DNA from: Vombatus ursinus
Taxonomy: Eukaryota > Chordata > Mammalia > Diprotodontia > Vombatidae
NCBI RefSeq assembly: GCF_900497805.2
Contig: NW_020948739.1
Coordinates: forward strand, 8,853,420 to 8,917,419
Reading direction: 5' to 3'
Length of the DNA: 64,000 bases
Within the stretch, counting starts at the first letter, position 1; every line of letters starts with the position of its first letter. Below, piece after piece: positions 23,825 through 36,769 of this stretch. Under the pieces are notes generated by a model. The model did not search any database. It had not been told where the DNA came from and saw nothing but the letters and a program-made list of their open reading frames with translations. Position numbers and translations under genes: made by a program.

Positions 23825-24318
23825 CATTCAATCAGTCAACTGGCATCAATTAACCCATCTACTATGCCAGGTACCATGCAAGGGTCTGGAGACACAAAAA
23901 TAAAACAACCGCTCATCTCAAAATGATTACCTGTCAAAGGACAAAATACAGACGTGTACACATAAATATACACAAAATAAATATAAGGTAATGGGCATGA
24001 GGGGAGAGAATTAGCAGCTTAGAGGATTAGGAAAGACCTGGGCTTTAAAAGAATCTAGGAATTCTAAGAGATAGCAGTGAGGAAAGCATGTATTCCAGGC
24101 ACTGGGGACAGTCTGTGCAAAGACAGAGAAACGGGAGATAGAATGTTGTATGTGAGAAATAGCAAGAAAACTGGGCAGTCAGTGTGTGAAAGAGAATAAG
24201 CTAGAAAGGTAGGATGGAGAGTCAAGGCTATAAAAGGTTTTAAAAGCCAAACAGAAGTTTCTTTGATCCTAAAGGTAGTAGAGAATTACTGAGCAGGAAA
24301 GTGACCTGATCCTAGCAA
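23825..24318 (-). repeat. L2 LINE 3' end
   Basis: Antisense tail through 3' UTR: 'tattccaggcactggggaca', 'ataaaaggttttaaaagcca', 'ggaaagtgacctgatcc'. About 490 bp, continuous. Confidence 0.8.
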
Positions 24319-25076
24319 CCCATTCACTTTCGTAAAGTTCCACCATAACTAAACCATTTATATATCCTGTACAGTTTAATCTTAATAGCTTTTTTAATCA
24401 ATAGTAACAAGATACGAATGGAAGAGGGAACAAAAGTGATAATGGTGTTAATAGGGGAGATGTAGTAACCAACTGCTAGTATAAAGAACTTGATAAAAGA
24501 AGGGTTAAGTAGGAAAGGAGGGCAGGAAAGGAAGCTCACAATAATAGCAATATAGCAAAGGTGGATTTTGCAAAGATACACTGCTGAGATCATCATTTAA
24601 AAGAAAATCCTTTTTTTCTTCCAAGTGCTACACCTCAGAAGCTAGTCAGAACAGATTAAAGAGTAATAGCACAACCAGTGAAATGTTCACATGAGAGGAA
24701 GCAAGTCTATGTAAGATAATTGGCAGGTGTTTTTCCCACCAAAAACTTTCACCACTTCCCTGTATCAAAATCCCAATAGTGAAAATTATATTCTGCATAA
24801 CCTAGTTGTTATCTGGTGCTGGTAGGGTTGCAAACATAACTATTCATGTGTCACTAATGTGAAAAAAACAAACTATCAAGTGAAGCATCAAACACAGAAT
24901 ATTTAATTTAGCATACACATATCAGATTCCCCAAACAGATCTATAAACGATGGAATTTAATTTACGAAACTTTCTAAAGAGTGATTAGCAACAAAATCAA
25001 ACAAGGATAAATAGTAAATGTGATGCATTACCACACCAGAAAGAAAACAAATGTCTGAAAAATTATCTAAATTTTG

Positions 25077-25345
25077 GAGCACACCTATCAAATCAACATG
25101 TCTGAAGTCAAACATTAATGATTTATTATTTGTGCAACTGCTCCTTTACAGAAATAATTAAGATACCTTGTCCATACCCCATTTCTATTTCTGTGATTTA
25201 CTTCCTGTAACAGATTTTGTAAATGATGCTAATCTAAGTAAACAGTGCTAATTGACAGGGGGAGAAAAACAAACACTAAAAGTACCCTAACCATTTTAAA
25301 AATAGAAAATAAGATTTGTTGACTTAAGAACATTTCATAAATGTT
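25077..25345. repeat. Duplicated intronic block, copy 1
   Basis: It begins 'gagcacacctatcaaatcaa' and ends near 'catttcataaatgtt'. Long stretches align collinearly with 26768-27029 at roughly three quarters identity, with small gaps. It matches no repeat family I know. Confidence 0.85.
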
Positions 25346-26767
25346 CATTCAACTTGAATAATATTATTGGGATAAGTTTTGCCAAAATTTGAAAGAATTA
25401 AATCTATGCCTCAAGGTTGTTTTTTTTTTTTACAGTAAATATAAATACTTGAAATATTCTTGATATTTCCTCGAAAGACATTCAATTTTCCTTCCACATT
25501 TTCTTTACTATTTAAGAATAGGAAACAACATTACACATCCACCTTGTGAATACAGTATCCAAAACTTACTCGGCTACATTTGGAAACTCACCCCACTAGA
25601 ATGTCCACAGATAGTTAAAAAGGGGGGAAAAAAAAAACTAGATTAAAATATATGTTCTCTACCTCCTCCAAGATAGCCTAATGCACACAAAGAACTTTGT
25701 TCTGAGCAGCCAAATTCTTGGGACACTTGGCTATAAATGGTAAGATAAAGGCAGATTGATGTAGGAAGTATACCAGACTTCTGTTTTACTTCTCAAAGGG
25801 AACCAATGAGAAACAAAAAGTAAGCAGGGCTCACCCCAATCCTCTACTCTTACATTTTCAAAGTATTTTAAGACTGCCCAGTTTACATCAAGTTCACCAA
25901 TTCACCAAGTTCACGTGTTTGATGGAAAAGGTTTTCAGCTTATCCAAGGACTTGGGAAAACTATACTTTAACTAATGTCCCTCCAGGTTGTTTAGATTAT
26001 TATTATAAGAGATTTCAAATGTTTTATTTTAGGTACAGGGTTCCCTTGCCACACAAAACATTTCTTACTTTTCCTATTAGCCAATACCCAAACATAAAAA
26101 ACACAAACAAAATTAATCAGAATGAAGAAAGCTGGCACTGCTTCTAAGGAAACATCAAGTTTTAAGTGTAATATCAACCAGTCCATATCTAAAACAAAAA
26201 TAGAGACATCATGGTATAAAAATGGTTATACTACATGAGACCAGCCTATAGACCATCAGAAGACTTTTTTTAAAAACCAAAACACTAACAGCTACTTGAC
26301 CACTTCTCAAAACAGATATAGTTTGAGGGAAGTTTTTATTTCTAATGAAAAATATTCCTATGAGCCTTTACTTTATAAATGATTTCCTTCTCCACTTTTT
26401 TTTTTTCAAATACTGGAGCAGTGCTCATTCCTGTCTCTTTTAGAATTTTTTTTTTCTGTGACCTAGAGGCTTTTCAGTACTCTCTTAATAAGCCCAACGT
26501 GTCAATAAACAAATATAGGACTTGAGAATCCACTCCTCTCAGTATGAAACAAGTTCAGACAACAGCAAAATCTACTTGAGAGTAGAACTTTCCCTAAGTG
26601 CTAAAATTCCTTTCCATCACGAAAGAGCGTATGTTGTTTTGTTTGGCTTTGAGAAAAAGAGTGAATAGGGAAAGAGAGAAGAGAAAAGTTAAATAGCTTT
26701 CTAACTTATGCTGAGTCAGAACTCTGAACTACATTTGGTTAGCTTGTGATAGTATGATTTCCCACAA

Positions 26768-27029
26768 GAGCACACATATCAAATGAACATGTCTAAAGTC
26801 AAACATAGTAATTTATTATTTGAGCCATTGTTCTCTTAGACAGATCTTCTTGTCCCTGTCCATTCTAATTTCTGTGATTTATTTTCTGTATTAAATTTCA
26901 TATATGATGCTGCTACTCTAAGTAAACAGGGCTAATCAGCAAAGGGTTAAAAACATACAACAAAAACTTAAGTAGCCTAATCATTTTTAAAATAACAAGT
27001 ATTTGTCCACTTAGAAATATTTCATAAAC
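26768..27029. repeat. Duplicated intronic block, copy 2
   Basis: It begins 'gagcacacatatcaaatgaa' and shares, in order, 'atttctgtgattta', 'gatgct', 'ctaagtaaacag', 'gctaat' and 'atttcataaa' with copy 1, in the same orientation, 1.69 kb away. Confidence 0.85.
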
Positions 27030-27844
27030 AAAAAAAATTCATAAGTGGCAATTTTTAAAAAACCCTCTGCATCTTAAATATCAATTCAATTATTTAATTG
27101 GAAGCAATCATACAGCAGCTTATATTTAATTACTGAGTCTTTGAACTGAATTCATTCAGATCACCACACCAACAAAGTCTAAAGCAAAGTAAAACGACCT
27201 TAAAGGTCACCTAAGTACTGAAAATTTTACTAGTAACAATATAAATTATTTTAAGCAACCCGAGGTCAAGGAAGATGCTATTTAATCTCCTTAAATAACT
27301 ATATTATGATCATAATGAGCTATCAATTTTTATTCAATTACCAAAAATCCAGTTATTTATCTACCTGTGTAATAATAGGCACAGAATATTAAATGTAAGA
27401 GGATAGTAACTTGGCTTTGTCTCATTTTTATCTGACCTCCATCAAGATATGAGAATGAGAATAATAAAAAACATTTATATAGCATTTTAGGATTTCAACA
27501 AGAACAAAATTTGCATTAGTTATTCTGCATTATAGAACTCTAAGTGCTCTGAAATCCTAATCTACATAAGCTAACTCTACATTAACAAAGAACTAATTTC
27601 TCCTTTATTAAAAATAACAGTCTTCCAATTCTATCCTCACCTCTCCTCCCCATCCTTTAAATGCGCAACTGAACTATTATTTCCTATAAGGCTTCCTAGA
27701 TTCTTCCAAGTGATCTTTATAAGATCTGATCTCAAAGCCCTTAATAAAGTGATTAGTCTTATAATTTAGATATCAATATTTTGGTAACTCCTAAGATAAT
27801 ACTTCCACAGCACGTGACAAATATTAAACTATCTACTCCAGTAC

Positions 27845-28130
27845 ATTAACAACACAGTCTGAGTACTGGACTTTGAATGGCCATTTATTGATTGATGTTG
27901 GACTAGTCACTTGAGGAAATCAAGTCTTGGTTTTCTCAACTGTAAAAGAATATTAATAACAGTATATTATTGTATTATTAAATAATTGTATTTGTATCCC
28001 CAAGTGGTAGCACAGTTCCTGAAACAGAGTAGATACTTGATAATTATTACTACATACCTCACAGATCTGTTGCAAGGAAAGAACTCTGAAAACTAATAAA
28101 GTACAATATAAGTATGAATTATTATCTTTA
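27845..28130 (+). repeat. MIR-type SINE interrupted by an L2 tail
   Basis: MIR pieces ('ggttttctcaactgtaaaag', 'acctcacagatctgttgcaa') flank 'tttgtatccccaagtggtag' to 'cagagtagatacttgataat', an L2 terminus at about 27987-28045. Confidence 0.65.
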
Positions 28131-28699
28131 TTCCTGGACACTTGTATCTTAACATCTTATGTTTGGGTTTTGGTGGGTTTTCTTTTTGTGAGAGGGTGGG
28201 GTGGAGTGTCACATTTGGCCTAAGTTACAGTCTAGTATGTTCCAATACATAGCCTAGCATTTCCCAGTTTTTTTGATTATTTGAAGAAAAACTTACTACT
28301 TCAAAATCTGAAAATATATTAACTGTAAATGACCTAACTCGCATGTTCCATGCTAAACCTACTTGTATATTGCTAAGCTCAATAAATACTTGAATACAGA
28401 TGTTTGCCATCATCAAAAAGCCTGTTTTCTTTCCCAAAAGCAATCCACTTTAATATATAGCACATGATAGTTGAAGAATTGAGAAAAGTTTCTAAACTCA
28501 CTCTCTTTGGTATTAATCATGGAATCAGAAATCATCTCATTCTGCTCTCTCAAATTTAAAGAAGAAGAGATTGAAAAGTAAGTAGATTATCATTCAAAAG
28601 TTTGGAAAATTGTTAAATTATATCACCAAAAATACCAAATATACGGTTAAAACTATGAAAGTCTACTGCCAAATTAAAACTAGGAAATATTCTTTCACT

Positions 28700-28985
28700 T
28701 AGCTACTCTCATCAATACAATGATTGAAGACAACTGCAAAGAACCCGTGATGAAAAACGTCATCCACCTCCAGGGAGAATTGATGAGTTATGAGTGCAAA
28801 CTGAAGCATTTTTTTCCACTTTCTTTGTTCCTTGCTTTTTATTTTTTTTTCCCCAAACATGGCTAAAATGGAAATGTTTCGCATGACTCCACATGTATAA
28901 TTGATATACCCTCTCAATAAGTGAGGGAGGGGAAATATTTTGGAACACAAAGTTTTTCAAAATGAATATTAAAAAGTAAATGAAA
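28700..28985 (+). repeat. L1 3' UTR
   Basis: 'gacaactgcaaagaacccgt', 'gtttcgcatgactccacatg' and 'ggaggggaaatattttggaa' parallel the L1 end at 54880-55140. Confidence 0.85.
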
Positions 28986-29589
28986 GAAAAGAAAAAATCC
29001 TTTTAAGAAGTAAGTTTGCACTCAGTATATTTTTTTTGTTTCTTCTAAACTGAAACAAGAGCAGAATTCCTGCACAATGTCAAAAATAAGTTTTGCCCAG
29101 CAAAACAGCTTCACTTAGAAGCAGTTTAAATTTCAAAAATACTGTGTCATTTCAAAGAAAAGTTCATGTCACCAAAACATTACTCAATTAACAGAAAGAT
29201 CCTTTTCCTTTCAAGCACAACCACCTATTTTCAGCTTCATTTCAAAAAAGGAAAGAATACATGTATCAAATGATGAGAAGAAAATTGGTTTTTTAAAAAT
29301 TTGCAAAATAGATTTAGATCCATGCACGAACAGAACATTTCTGAGGATATTTTACCTCTCTCATCCCTATAACTAGGCTTTAAAAGTAAGAGAGAATGTA
29401 TTAAATTATAAATGAGAAAGATTAAAAAAGGAATCCTATGGTATAATTTAGTATAGGCAGTTCCCAGTCAAATGTCCTGTTTTCCAAAAGTTCAACTGTC
29501 AGTCAGTTGTCTGTAATGTAAAAATAAGTCTCTGAAATATTAATACAAGATGCTTAATCCCCAGGCTAGCCCACAGCCTATTTAATCTA
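28986..29589. other. Intronic stretch without recognised features
   Basis: AT-rich. No repeat or coding signal recognised. Confidence 0.45.
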
Positions 29590-29720
29590 TAGAATCACTT
29601 TTAGAGTTGTAACAGATCCTGGAAATCACCTAAGAACACTCCTCACTTTACTAAACTGACTCATAGAAATTAGCAAGCCCAAGACCACAATGGCAGGGAT
29701 AAGAAGGGCTTTGCTCACTG
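29590..29720 (-). repeat. MIR-type SINE, weak
   Basis: 'ctcctcactttactaaactg' 'actcatagaaattagcaagc' follows the antisense MIR order, very diverged. Confidence 0.4.
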
Positions 29721-29789
29721 TCAACATTGTGACTAGGTCCAGAATCTACCTATTCATTTTTCATTACAGCACACTGTAAATGAACAATC

Positions 29790-30010
29790 ATTTAAACTGA
29801 AATACAGCCTGAGTGCCAAGCATAATGTAAGGGATACAACGACAAATGAAATCTATCCTGCCTCCAAAGATCCCACATTCTAATAAGGAAAACAACATAT
29901 ATGTATTTAAATATATACAAAATTCATACAAGGTAATGAAAGGGAGGGAATACTAGCAGCTGGGGGTGGGAAAATCAGTAAAGGCCTCACACAGGAAGTA
30001 GCTCAAACCT
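29790..30010 (-). repeat. L2 LINE 3' end
   Basis: 'ctgagtgccaagcataatgt', 'gatcccacattctaataagg' and 'agtaaaggcctcacacagga' are antisense L2. Confidence 0.7.
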
Positions 30011-30399
30011 GTAGTACTACACTTGGTGCAACAGAACCTGCTGTTTATAACCAATGTTCCTATGGGAAATTTTGTTGAATTTCAACTGGACATGCCAGAT
30101 ATAGCTTTCAGTGATACCATGATATCAATGATTCTTCTTTTCTTGCTATCCCACTGTGACTGAAAAGTAGTATCACCATCAGCTCCAAACCACTAATGTT
30201 GGGTCCTGATGGGAAACAGGAAATGGGACAGGATGACCCTAAATTTTCGCCTGCTCTCTGCTTCCCCAAAACTTAAAAAAAAAAAAAAAAGTTCATTTTT
30301 TTCACACCTCTTTTCAGATTCCCTGATTAAACGGTCAGAAATTTCTACTTAAAAAGATTTATTTGAAGAAAAGAGGCAGCATGGTATAGAGATCACTAA

Positions 30400-31090
30400 A
30401 GTGCAAAAAATAAACCAACAAAAGTACCATTGTTCAAGTCACTGTAAATACAAAGACAAAAATGGAACAGTCCCTGCCCACAAAGAGCTTAAACAGGTAC
30501 TCTCTCATGTGAAATGACACGTATGCCTACAAGTACGTACAAAATAAATACAAGGTGATTTGGGGAATAATGTCAATAGCAGCAGAGGGAAATCACAAAA
30601 AGCTTCCCATACAAGGCAGAACTTGAGCCTTAACAAAAGAAGTAAGGAATTCTACAAAGTGGAGGGAAGGCTAAGAAAGGCAGGTTAAGGTCAAGTTGCA
30701 GAGGCCTTTAAAAGCCAAAATTGTTGGGTTTTGAATAGTTTTTTGTTTAGTTTTTAAATCCTACTGGCAATAAGGAACCATTGGAGAAGTCATGGTCAGA
30801 CTAATGATGTAGGAAAAATCTTTCTGGCAGCTAGCTAAAGGACGGATTAGAGTGTGTCAAGACTTGAGGCAAGGAGCCCTAAAATTTTGAGGCTATTGCA
30901 ATAGTCCACTAAGCCAGAGATTATGAAAGGCTGAATTAAGACGCTAGCTGTGTAAGCAGTGAGAAATAGATGGTCCGTAAAAAACTGCTTGGAGGTAGAA
31001 AACTGCACAATTTGGCAACTGGTTGAATATGTGGGATGAAGAAAGAAGGGGGGGGGGGGAGTCGACAATATGAAGGGAGTTGATGAATGG
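30400..31090 (-). repeat. L2 LINE: tail, 3' UTR and RT end
   Basis: The tail region 'acagtccctgcccacaaaga' is followed by 3' UTR and, near 30890-30960, 'ttgcaatagtcc', the reverse of the DYCNSL motif (translated minus strand ...ISGLVDYCNSL). The 116-codon minus frame at 30847-31197 is a relic of this LINE. Confidence 0.8.
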
Positions 31091-31194
31091 TGACAGTGAT
31101 GTAAAAGAAAAGGGCAAAAAGAACACCAATGAAACATTTTTGTAATATAAATAAGTAGAAGAAAATGAGGAGACAAGCCAGAAAATTTTGTTAC

Positions 31195-31262
31195 CATACT
31201 AAATTTAATGTGAAAATGTGAAATTTAATGTGAAATTTACCATACTAAATTTAACGTGAAAA
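31195..31262. repeat. Imperfect local tandem repeats
   Basis: 'ccatactaaatttaatgtga' occurs at the start and again (with aacgtg) at the end, with 'tgtgaaatttaatgtgaaat' between. It is a stepwise slippage product. Confidence 0.8.
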
Positions 31263-31574
31263 ACCGTAACAGAAAGGTTATAGTTTCATGTACAACCCCT
31301 TTATTTGTTCTATGCTGAAAAGTGCAAATTTGATGCTTAATTTCAAAATAAAAAAGACTAATTTTTTAAAAAGATGAATCTAATTAGTAACCTGTTAATC
31401 TAGACTAAAACGCTGGGGATCAACTAAGCTAGACCCAATCTTTTGTTTGAGCTCCAGGCCCTAATCTTTGTCAGCTGAAAAATCACATCGATGTCCCCTA
31501 TATACTTCAGAAACGGGACATACTCATCTTTCTAAAACCTACCCCTTATTCCTACTTCAAAACGGTGTCCTGTG

Positions 31575-31925
31575 ATTATAGTGAAAAGAGCACTGAATGG
31601 AATCAAAGGACACAGATTCAAATTCTTCCAACTGTTTATTTCCTATGTGACCTTGGGGAAGTCTTAGATCATAGAGCCAGAATGGGAAGGCCATCTAGTC
31701 CAATTCTCTCATCTTATAATTAGGAAAGTGATACTCAGAAAATTATTTGCCCAAGGTTACAGAACAATAGAGGTGAGATGTTAACTCATGTCCTCTATAT
31801 TACAGAGCCAGTGCTCTTTCACTATACCACACTCTTTTTACCTCATGGTCTCAAGTTTTCTCATCTATAAAATAAGAGTAATTTGTACTAGATGGCTACT
31901 AAATTCCAAGGTCCCTAATGAACTA
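31575..31925 (+). repeat. MIR-type SINE split by a nested antisense MIR
   Basis: Sense MIR 5' part ends at 'tgaccttggggaagtctta' (31670) and resumes at 'cctcatggtctcaagttttc' (31840) through 'aaggtccctaatgaa'. The interruption is a reversed SINE. Confidence 0.8.
31672..31835 (-). repeat. MIR-type SINE nested in another MIR
   Basis: 'gcccaaggttacagaacaat' and 'agtgctctttcactatacca' are antisense MIR, sitting between the two halves of a sense copy. Confidence 0.8.
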
Positions 31926-33404
31926 GGTTCCCTAAATTCCTACAAACATCCATATTTCTATTAATGGTATCACTATATTTCCAGTCCCCAGCCTCCAAAC
32001 ATTGGTCATCTGAGATTCTTTATTCTCTTTATTCATCTGGGGGTAGAGAAGGGGCAGATCAGGGAAGGGGTAGATCAGGGAGTGGCATTTGAACTTGACT
32101 TTAAGAGAATTTTATTTAGAGTTGGAGAGATTCCAGGCTTAAGGTATAGAACTCTTGATCAATTTCATGTAACCCAATACCTCATCTCCTTTATCAGAAA
32201 AAAATCCAGACTATCTGAAGTAGTCAAAAGTCATCCAAGAAATTTTAATAACTAAATGCAGTAAGTTCATTTTCTACCTTCAAATGATACCAATTCAGGT
32301 AAGAATCCTTCAGCCCCAGTGTTCTGACCTAAACAGCTAATTTCTATATAGACAGAGATACCTTTTATTATAAATAATGCTCATAGGGCATGAAAAGCCC
32401 TATTATGCCAATAAACTGATACAATGGTCTTGGAAAACTTCCTAACAGAATGTTACCTATTTATTTCATGAACAGGAAAAAAGAATATAAGAAAGACCCT
32501 GGATGATTTTCAGGGTCCTTACTCTAAAACCCTATGATCTTGCAGGTAACATGCAGAGTCAACAAAGATCCTATTTATTCTACAATCCTACAATTTCATT
32601 TATCTATTCAATATCAAAACAATCACAAAAAATGAGACAAAGAAAATAAAATGTGACAGTATTACAAGTATCCTAGTGTAATGACAAAGATGAATATTTT
32701 AATACTATACATAAGTACTTAGATGAGTATTGTCCCCTTTGAAAGTGGGCACACTGAAAGACTATATGCACGGAGTCAAAAACATGTCACTGGTAAAAAT
32801 ATTGCTGAAATTCCTTTATCATAAATATCTTGAAAATCTGTGGCACATTCATTCAAATACTGGTGGCAAATTTTCATTCTTTGAGTCAATCTGATTTTCA
32901 ACAACACATCATTCAAAATTAAGCCTGGTAAATTGGATGCCCAATGTAATTTTTGATTTATTAAACAAAGAAAATGTACTATGAGCCACTATATTGTCAT
33001 GACAAGCCAATAAGTAGATAACCTTTCATTTCCTTTGTATACAAAGAATCTCTCAAATAATTCAAAATGTCTCTAAGTCAGACTGACTTTTTAAATTGCA
33101 GGATAATTCAATAATTCTAATGATTATAATGAAATAAATTTAAATTAACATTATCTTCACTTACAGTGTTGATGTGGGTTCTTTCTTGGGTGTTAATTAT
33201 TTTTTTTTACTATAAACTTTGATATTTTGTTTCATTACTATTTTCTTCAAAAAAATTCATACTTTGTCCAGCTCCTCCTCAAAGCATTAAAGCAAATGCT
33301 TTCTTTGCCATTTTTGTTCAGTACTGAAATTATGACAACACTGAACTTTTGCTAATGTTCTTGTTTTATTTTAGATTAAACTCTTCAGCCATTGTTCCCA
33401 CAAT
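31926..33404. other. Intronic stretch without recognised features
   Basis: AT-rich, apparently single copy, with a short 17-bp imperfect tandem ('ggggcagatcagggaag') near 32052-32085. No exon recognised. Confidence 0.45.
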
Positions 33405-34095
33405 TCACCATTTACCAAAGGAAAAATGGGAAAAGGACCCACATGTGCAAAAATATTTATAGCAGCTCTTTTTGTGGTGGCCAAAAAAACTGGAAATTGA
33501 GGGGATGCCCCTCAGTTGGGGAATAGCTGAACAAGTTGTGGTATATGCACCTAATAGAATACTATTGGCACTATAAGAAATGATGAGCAGGCAAACTTCA
33601 GAAACACCTGGAAAGACTTAAATGAACTTATGCTAAGCGAAGTGAGCAGAACCAGGAGAACATTATATACAGTAACAACCACAGTGTGTGATGACTAACT
33701 TTGATCTCTTCTTAGCAACGCAAGGATCCAAGACAACGCCAAAGGATTTGTGATGGAAAATGCAGTCCACATCCAGAAAAAGAAGTATGGAGTCTGAGTG
33801 CAGATCAAAGCATATTATTTGCGCTCTCTCCCTCTCCCTCTCTCTCTCTCTCCCTCTCTCTTGGTTTTTTTTTTGTTTGTTTCTTCTTTCTTATGGTTTC
33901 TCCCATTGGTTCTATTTCTTCTTTACAACATGACTAATGTGAAAATAGGTTCAATATGAATGTATATGTAGAGTCTGTATCAAACTGCATGCCATCTTGG
34001 GGTGGGGGAAAGGAAGAGATGGGGAGAAAATTTGGAACTCAAAATCTTATAGAAGTGAATGTTAAAAACTAAAAAATAAATAATTTTTTTAAAAA
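33405..34095 (+). repeat. L1 ORF2 C-terminus and 3' UTR with (CT)n tract
   Basis: 'cagttggggaatagctgaac' (LGNS*T; family QLGNGLNKL), 'cgaagtgagcagaaccagga', a CT-rich microsatellite at 33824-33861, and a terminal 'aatttggaactcaaaatctt' plus A-rich tail. It is sense and 5'-truncated. Confidence 0.9.
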
Positions 34096-34564
34096 AGAAT
34101 AAACAGTAAATTTTTTAAAAATGTCCTCTGGTACCAACAATGATTATGCAACCATTCCATGCATCATCATGAATGAAATTTTCTTTAAACCATCTGTGCC
34201 AGCAAAAACCCTTGCTCTTAATATCATTTCATCCTTTTGAGAGTCTTTCAATAGGTCACTTGTCTCACTTGCAAATCTGCTCTCTTTTACAAAAAACTAT
34301 GTATTAATCCATAAAGCTAAACAACAGTAACTACTTTTTAACATCAAAACATTTCTTTTCATTATGTCTGCTACCACAAAACTTAATCAACCTTGAAAAA
34401 TACTGCTGCCACAAATTAGAACATATTGTAACATGGCTATGCTATGATCACACTTCCAGTTCTATAAGCCATGTGAAAAAAAAAATCAGTTACTTTATAA
34501 TCATAGCAATACCTCACCAGTTTGTCTTTTCATACTTGTAATTCCACTAGAAAGTAGGTGGGGA
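34096..34564. other. Intronic stretch without recognised features
   Basis: AT-rich sequence between an L1 tail and an L2. Nothing supported. Confidence 0.45.
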
Positions 34565-35600
34565 CTTGAAGCAGGGATACCCACCAGCAGGCTACTGCAA
34601 TAGTCCAGACACGAGTGATGAAGGCCTGAACCAGAGTGGTAGGAGAATCAGGAGAGAGAAGGAGGTGTTTTGAAAGGACACTGCAAAGGTGAAATCAACA
34701 AGCCTTGGCAACAGATTGGATTTGAGGAAGTAAAAGATAGTGAGGAGTCCAGGATGATTCTTCAATTTCAAGCCTGAAGGACCAGGAGAATGGTGTTGAC
34801 CGGTACAACTTGTAAGGCTTCTTACAGGGCTTCTTAAACTTTTCCTACTTGTGACCCTTTCAATGCTTCTTAAACTGTGAGTTGCCACTGGCAGTTTAAA
34901 AGGTGCTGCACAGGGAATGGAGGATAAGGGGAGGGTTTAGGGGGATAGATAATGAGTTCTGTTTTAGACACGTTGAGTTTAAGATGTCTACTGGACATCC
35001 AGTTTGACATGTCTGAAAGGCAGATGGAGATGGGACAGCAAGGTTAGCAGAGAGGTTAGGACAGTACAGATGGATTTTATAATCATCAGTATAAAGATGA
35101 TAATTAAATGCAAATGAAGTAGTATGGAGAGAGAAGAGGGCCAGGAAATAACTGTGAGAAACCTGTGGTTTAGAGCATGATATGAAAGAGGATCCAGCAA
35201 TGGAAACTAAGTAGGAGGGGTCTGAAAGATAGGAGGGGAACCAGGAAAGAAAGAATGGTATCCTGAAAACAGACGAAAGAGTTACCAAAGAGAGAATAAT
35301 CAACAATGTCTAAGGCTACAGAGAGATCAACAAGAATGAGGATTGAGAAAAGGTCATTGCATATGACAATTAAGAGAGCACTGGTAACATTGGAGAGAGC
35401 AGTTTCAGTACAATGCTAAGGTCAGAAGCTGGAATTGTAAGGAAGTGAGTAATTTTAAGAAGAAATTGAGGAGAGCAAATGGAAGGACCTATTGTAGACA
35501 GTCTTTTGAAGGAATTTAGCCACAAAAGGCAGAAGAGGTATCAGATGACAGGCGGGATAGAAAGATCAAGTGGGAATTTTGTGGATGGAGGAGGCATGGA
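34565..35600 (-). repeat. L2 LINE with reverse transcriptase region
   Basis: The minus strand encodes LSILILVDLSVALDIVDYSL, LYTDD (the YADD catalytic box in altered form) and SLYTDDY-like context near 35060-35350, followed by RT end and 3' part to 34565. The frame is broken repeatedly; the longest piece is 136 codons. A short non-L2 insertion lies near 34820-34885. Confidence 0.85.
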
Positions 35601-36180
35601 CATGTGAAGAATAAAGTGCAGACACAGCATACAGTTGCTTGTGCAAAGGCAAAGGGCTAGAGATAGAAGGTTGTAGAAGAAGAAAAGCAAGGAAGGAGGG
35701 TAACGTATGTAATAAGCCTAGAAATATAGACCAGAGGGACAGCTAGGTGGTGCAGTAGATAGAGCACTGGCCCTGGAGTCAGGAGGACCTGAGTTCAAAT
35801 CCAGCCTTAGACACATAACACTCACTAGCTGTGTGACTCTGGGCAAGTCACTTAACCCCAATTGCCTCATCAAAAAAAAAAAGAAAGCCAAACCACAGCC
35901 AAACTGAGAAGGGCTTTAAATGACAAACAGAGGGTTTTGTATTTGATCCTAAAAAAGCAAGAAGAAGCACATGGACAGGACTTTGCTTTAAGAATATCAC
36001 TTTGGCATCTGCATGGGAGATCAAGACCAGCAATGAGGTTAGGGTAGGATAGAAAGATTTGTGAATCATCAGTATAGAGAGGGAGAAGAGAAGGATCTGA
36101 TGTAGGGAGAACCCAGAGGTGCAACAATAGTCCAAACAAGAGATTACGAAGATGAAGACAAAAATAAACAAATCACTACC
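35601..36180 (-). repeat. Second L2 LINE 3' UTR cluster, split by a SINE
   Basis: 'gcatacagttgcttgtgcaa' before and 'gagaagggctttaaatgaca' after the SINE at 35736-35882 belong to one antisense L2. From about 36006 a further RT piece ('gaatcatcagtatagagagg') follows. Confidence 0.7.
35736..35882 (+). mobile_element. WSINE1-like SINE inserted in L2
   Basis: 'gggacagctaggtggtgcag' through 'cacttaaccccaattgcctc' and poly(A). It is nearly full length and well preserved. Confidence 0.92.
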
Positions 36181-36769
36181 CTCAAAAGACTTAATTTCTA
36201 GAAGAAAATTCCAAAAGAACAGAAAGGTTCACAAATGAATGGTATTAATAATATTCTAACACTGATTAAGACAACTATTGATTCCTATGTCTGCTTTCCT
36301 ACTTCTATAAAATTCAATAAATTCTTTAGGCACTGTATATGCATACATTCTCAGATACAGACAATGTTTTTTTTTATTATGCAAACATGTATTAGTGTTA
36401 TATAAAGGTTTTCTTTTTTCTTGATGAGGGAAGTAGGTGAGGAAGGAAGATGTAAGGAGCTGATTACCAAAAAGACAAGAAAAAAAGCAAAGCAGGTCAC
36501 TGAAACATGTTTTTGAAATGTACAGAAGGCACTATAAACAAGAATTACTCTGAAAGTAACATTGGATATATTATATACTTAGGAGAAACATAAGCTATTC
36601 ATAGTTTAATATATTACTCTCTCTATAATACTGCGAATATGCAAATGCTCATTTCAAAAGATGTTTAAATTCAGAATTTTTTAAAATAGGAAAAATATGC
36701 TTCTAATGAAAATTCTCATGTTGAAAAACAGATTTTGCAAATATTTTTCTAGAACAGAGCTTGAAGAGA
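36181..36769. other. Intronic stretch without recognised features
   Basis: AT-rich, no signal recognised. Confidence 0.4.

Larger units (their letters stand above)
24319..27844. other. Repeat-poor core of UBR5 intron 1
   Basis: I recognise no LINE, SINE or DNA element here apart from a block present twice (25077-25345 and 26768-27029), although flanking intron is dense in repeats. No exon or long open frame is supported. Low repeat density suggests constraint, but that is inference. Confidence 0.5.

Noticed and set aside
34896-35306. 136-codon minus-strand frame with a membrane-protein-like composition
   Set aside because: It contains LYTDD and RT-like order, so it is an L2 relic, not a membrane protein.
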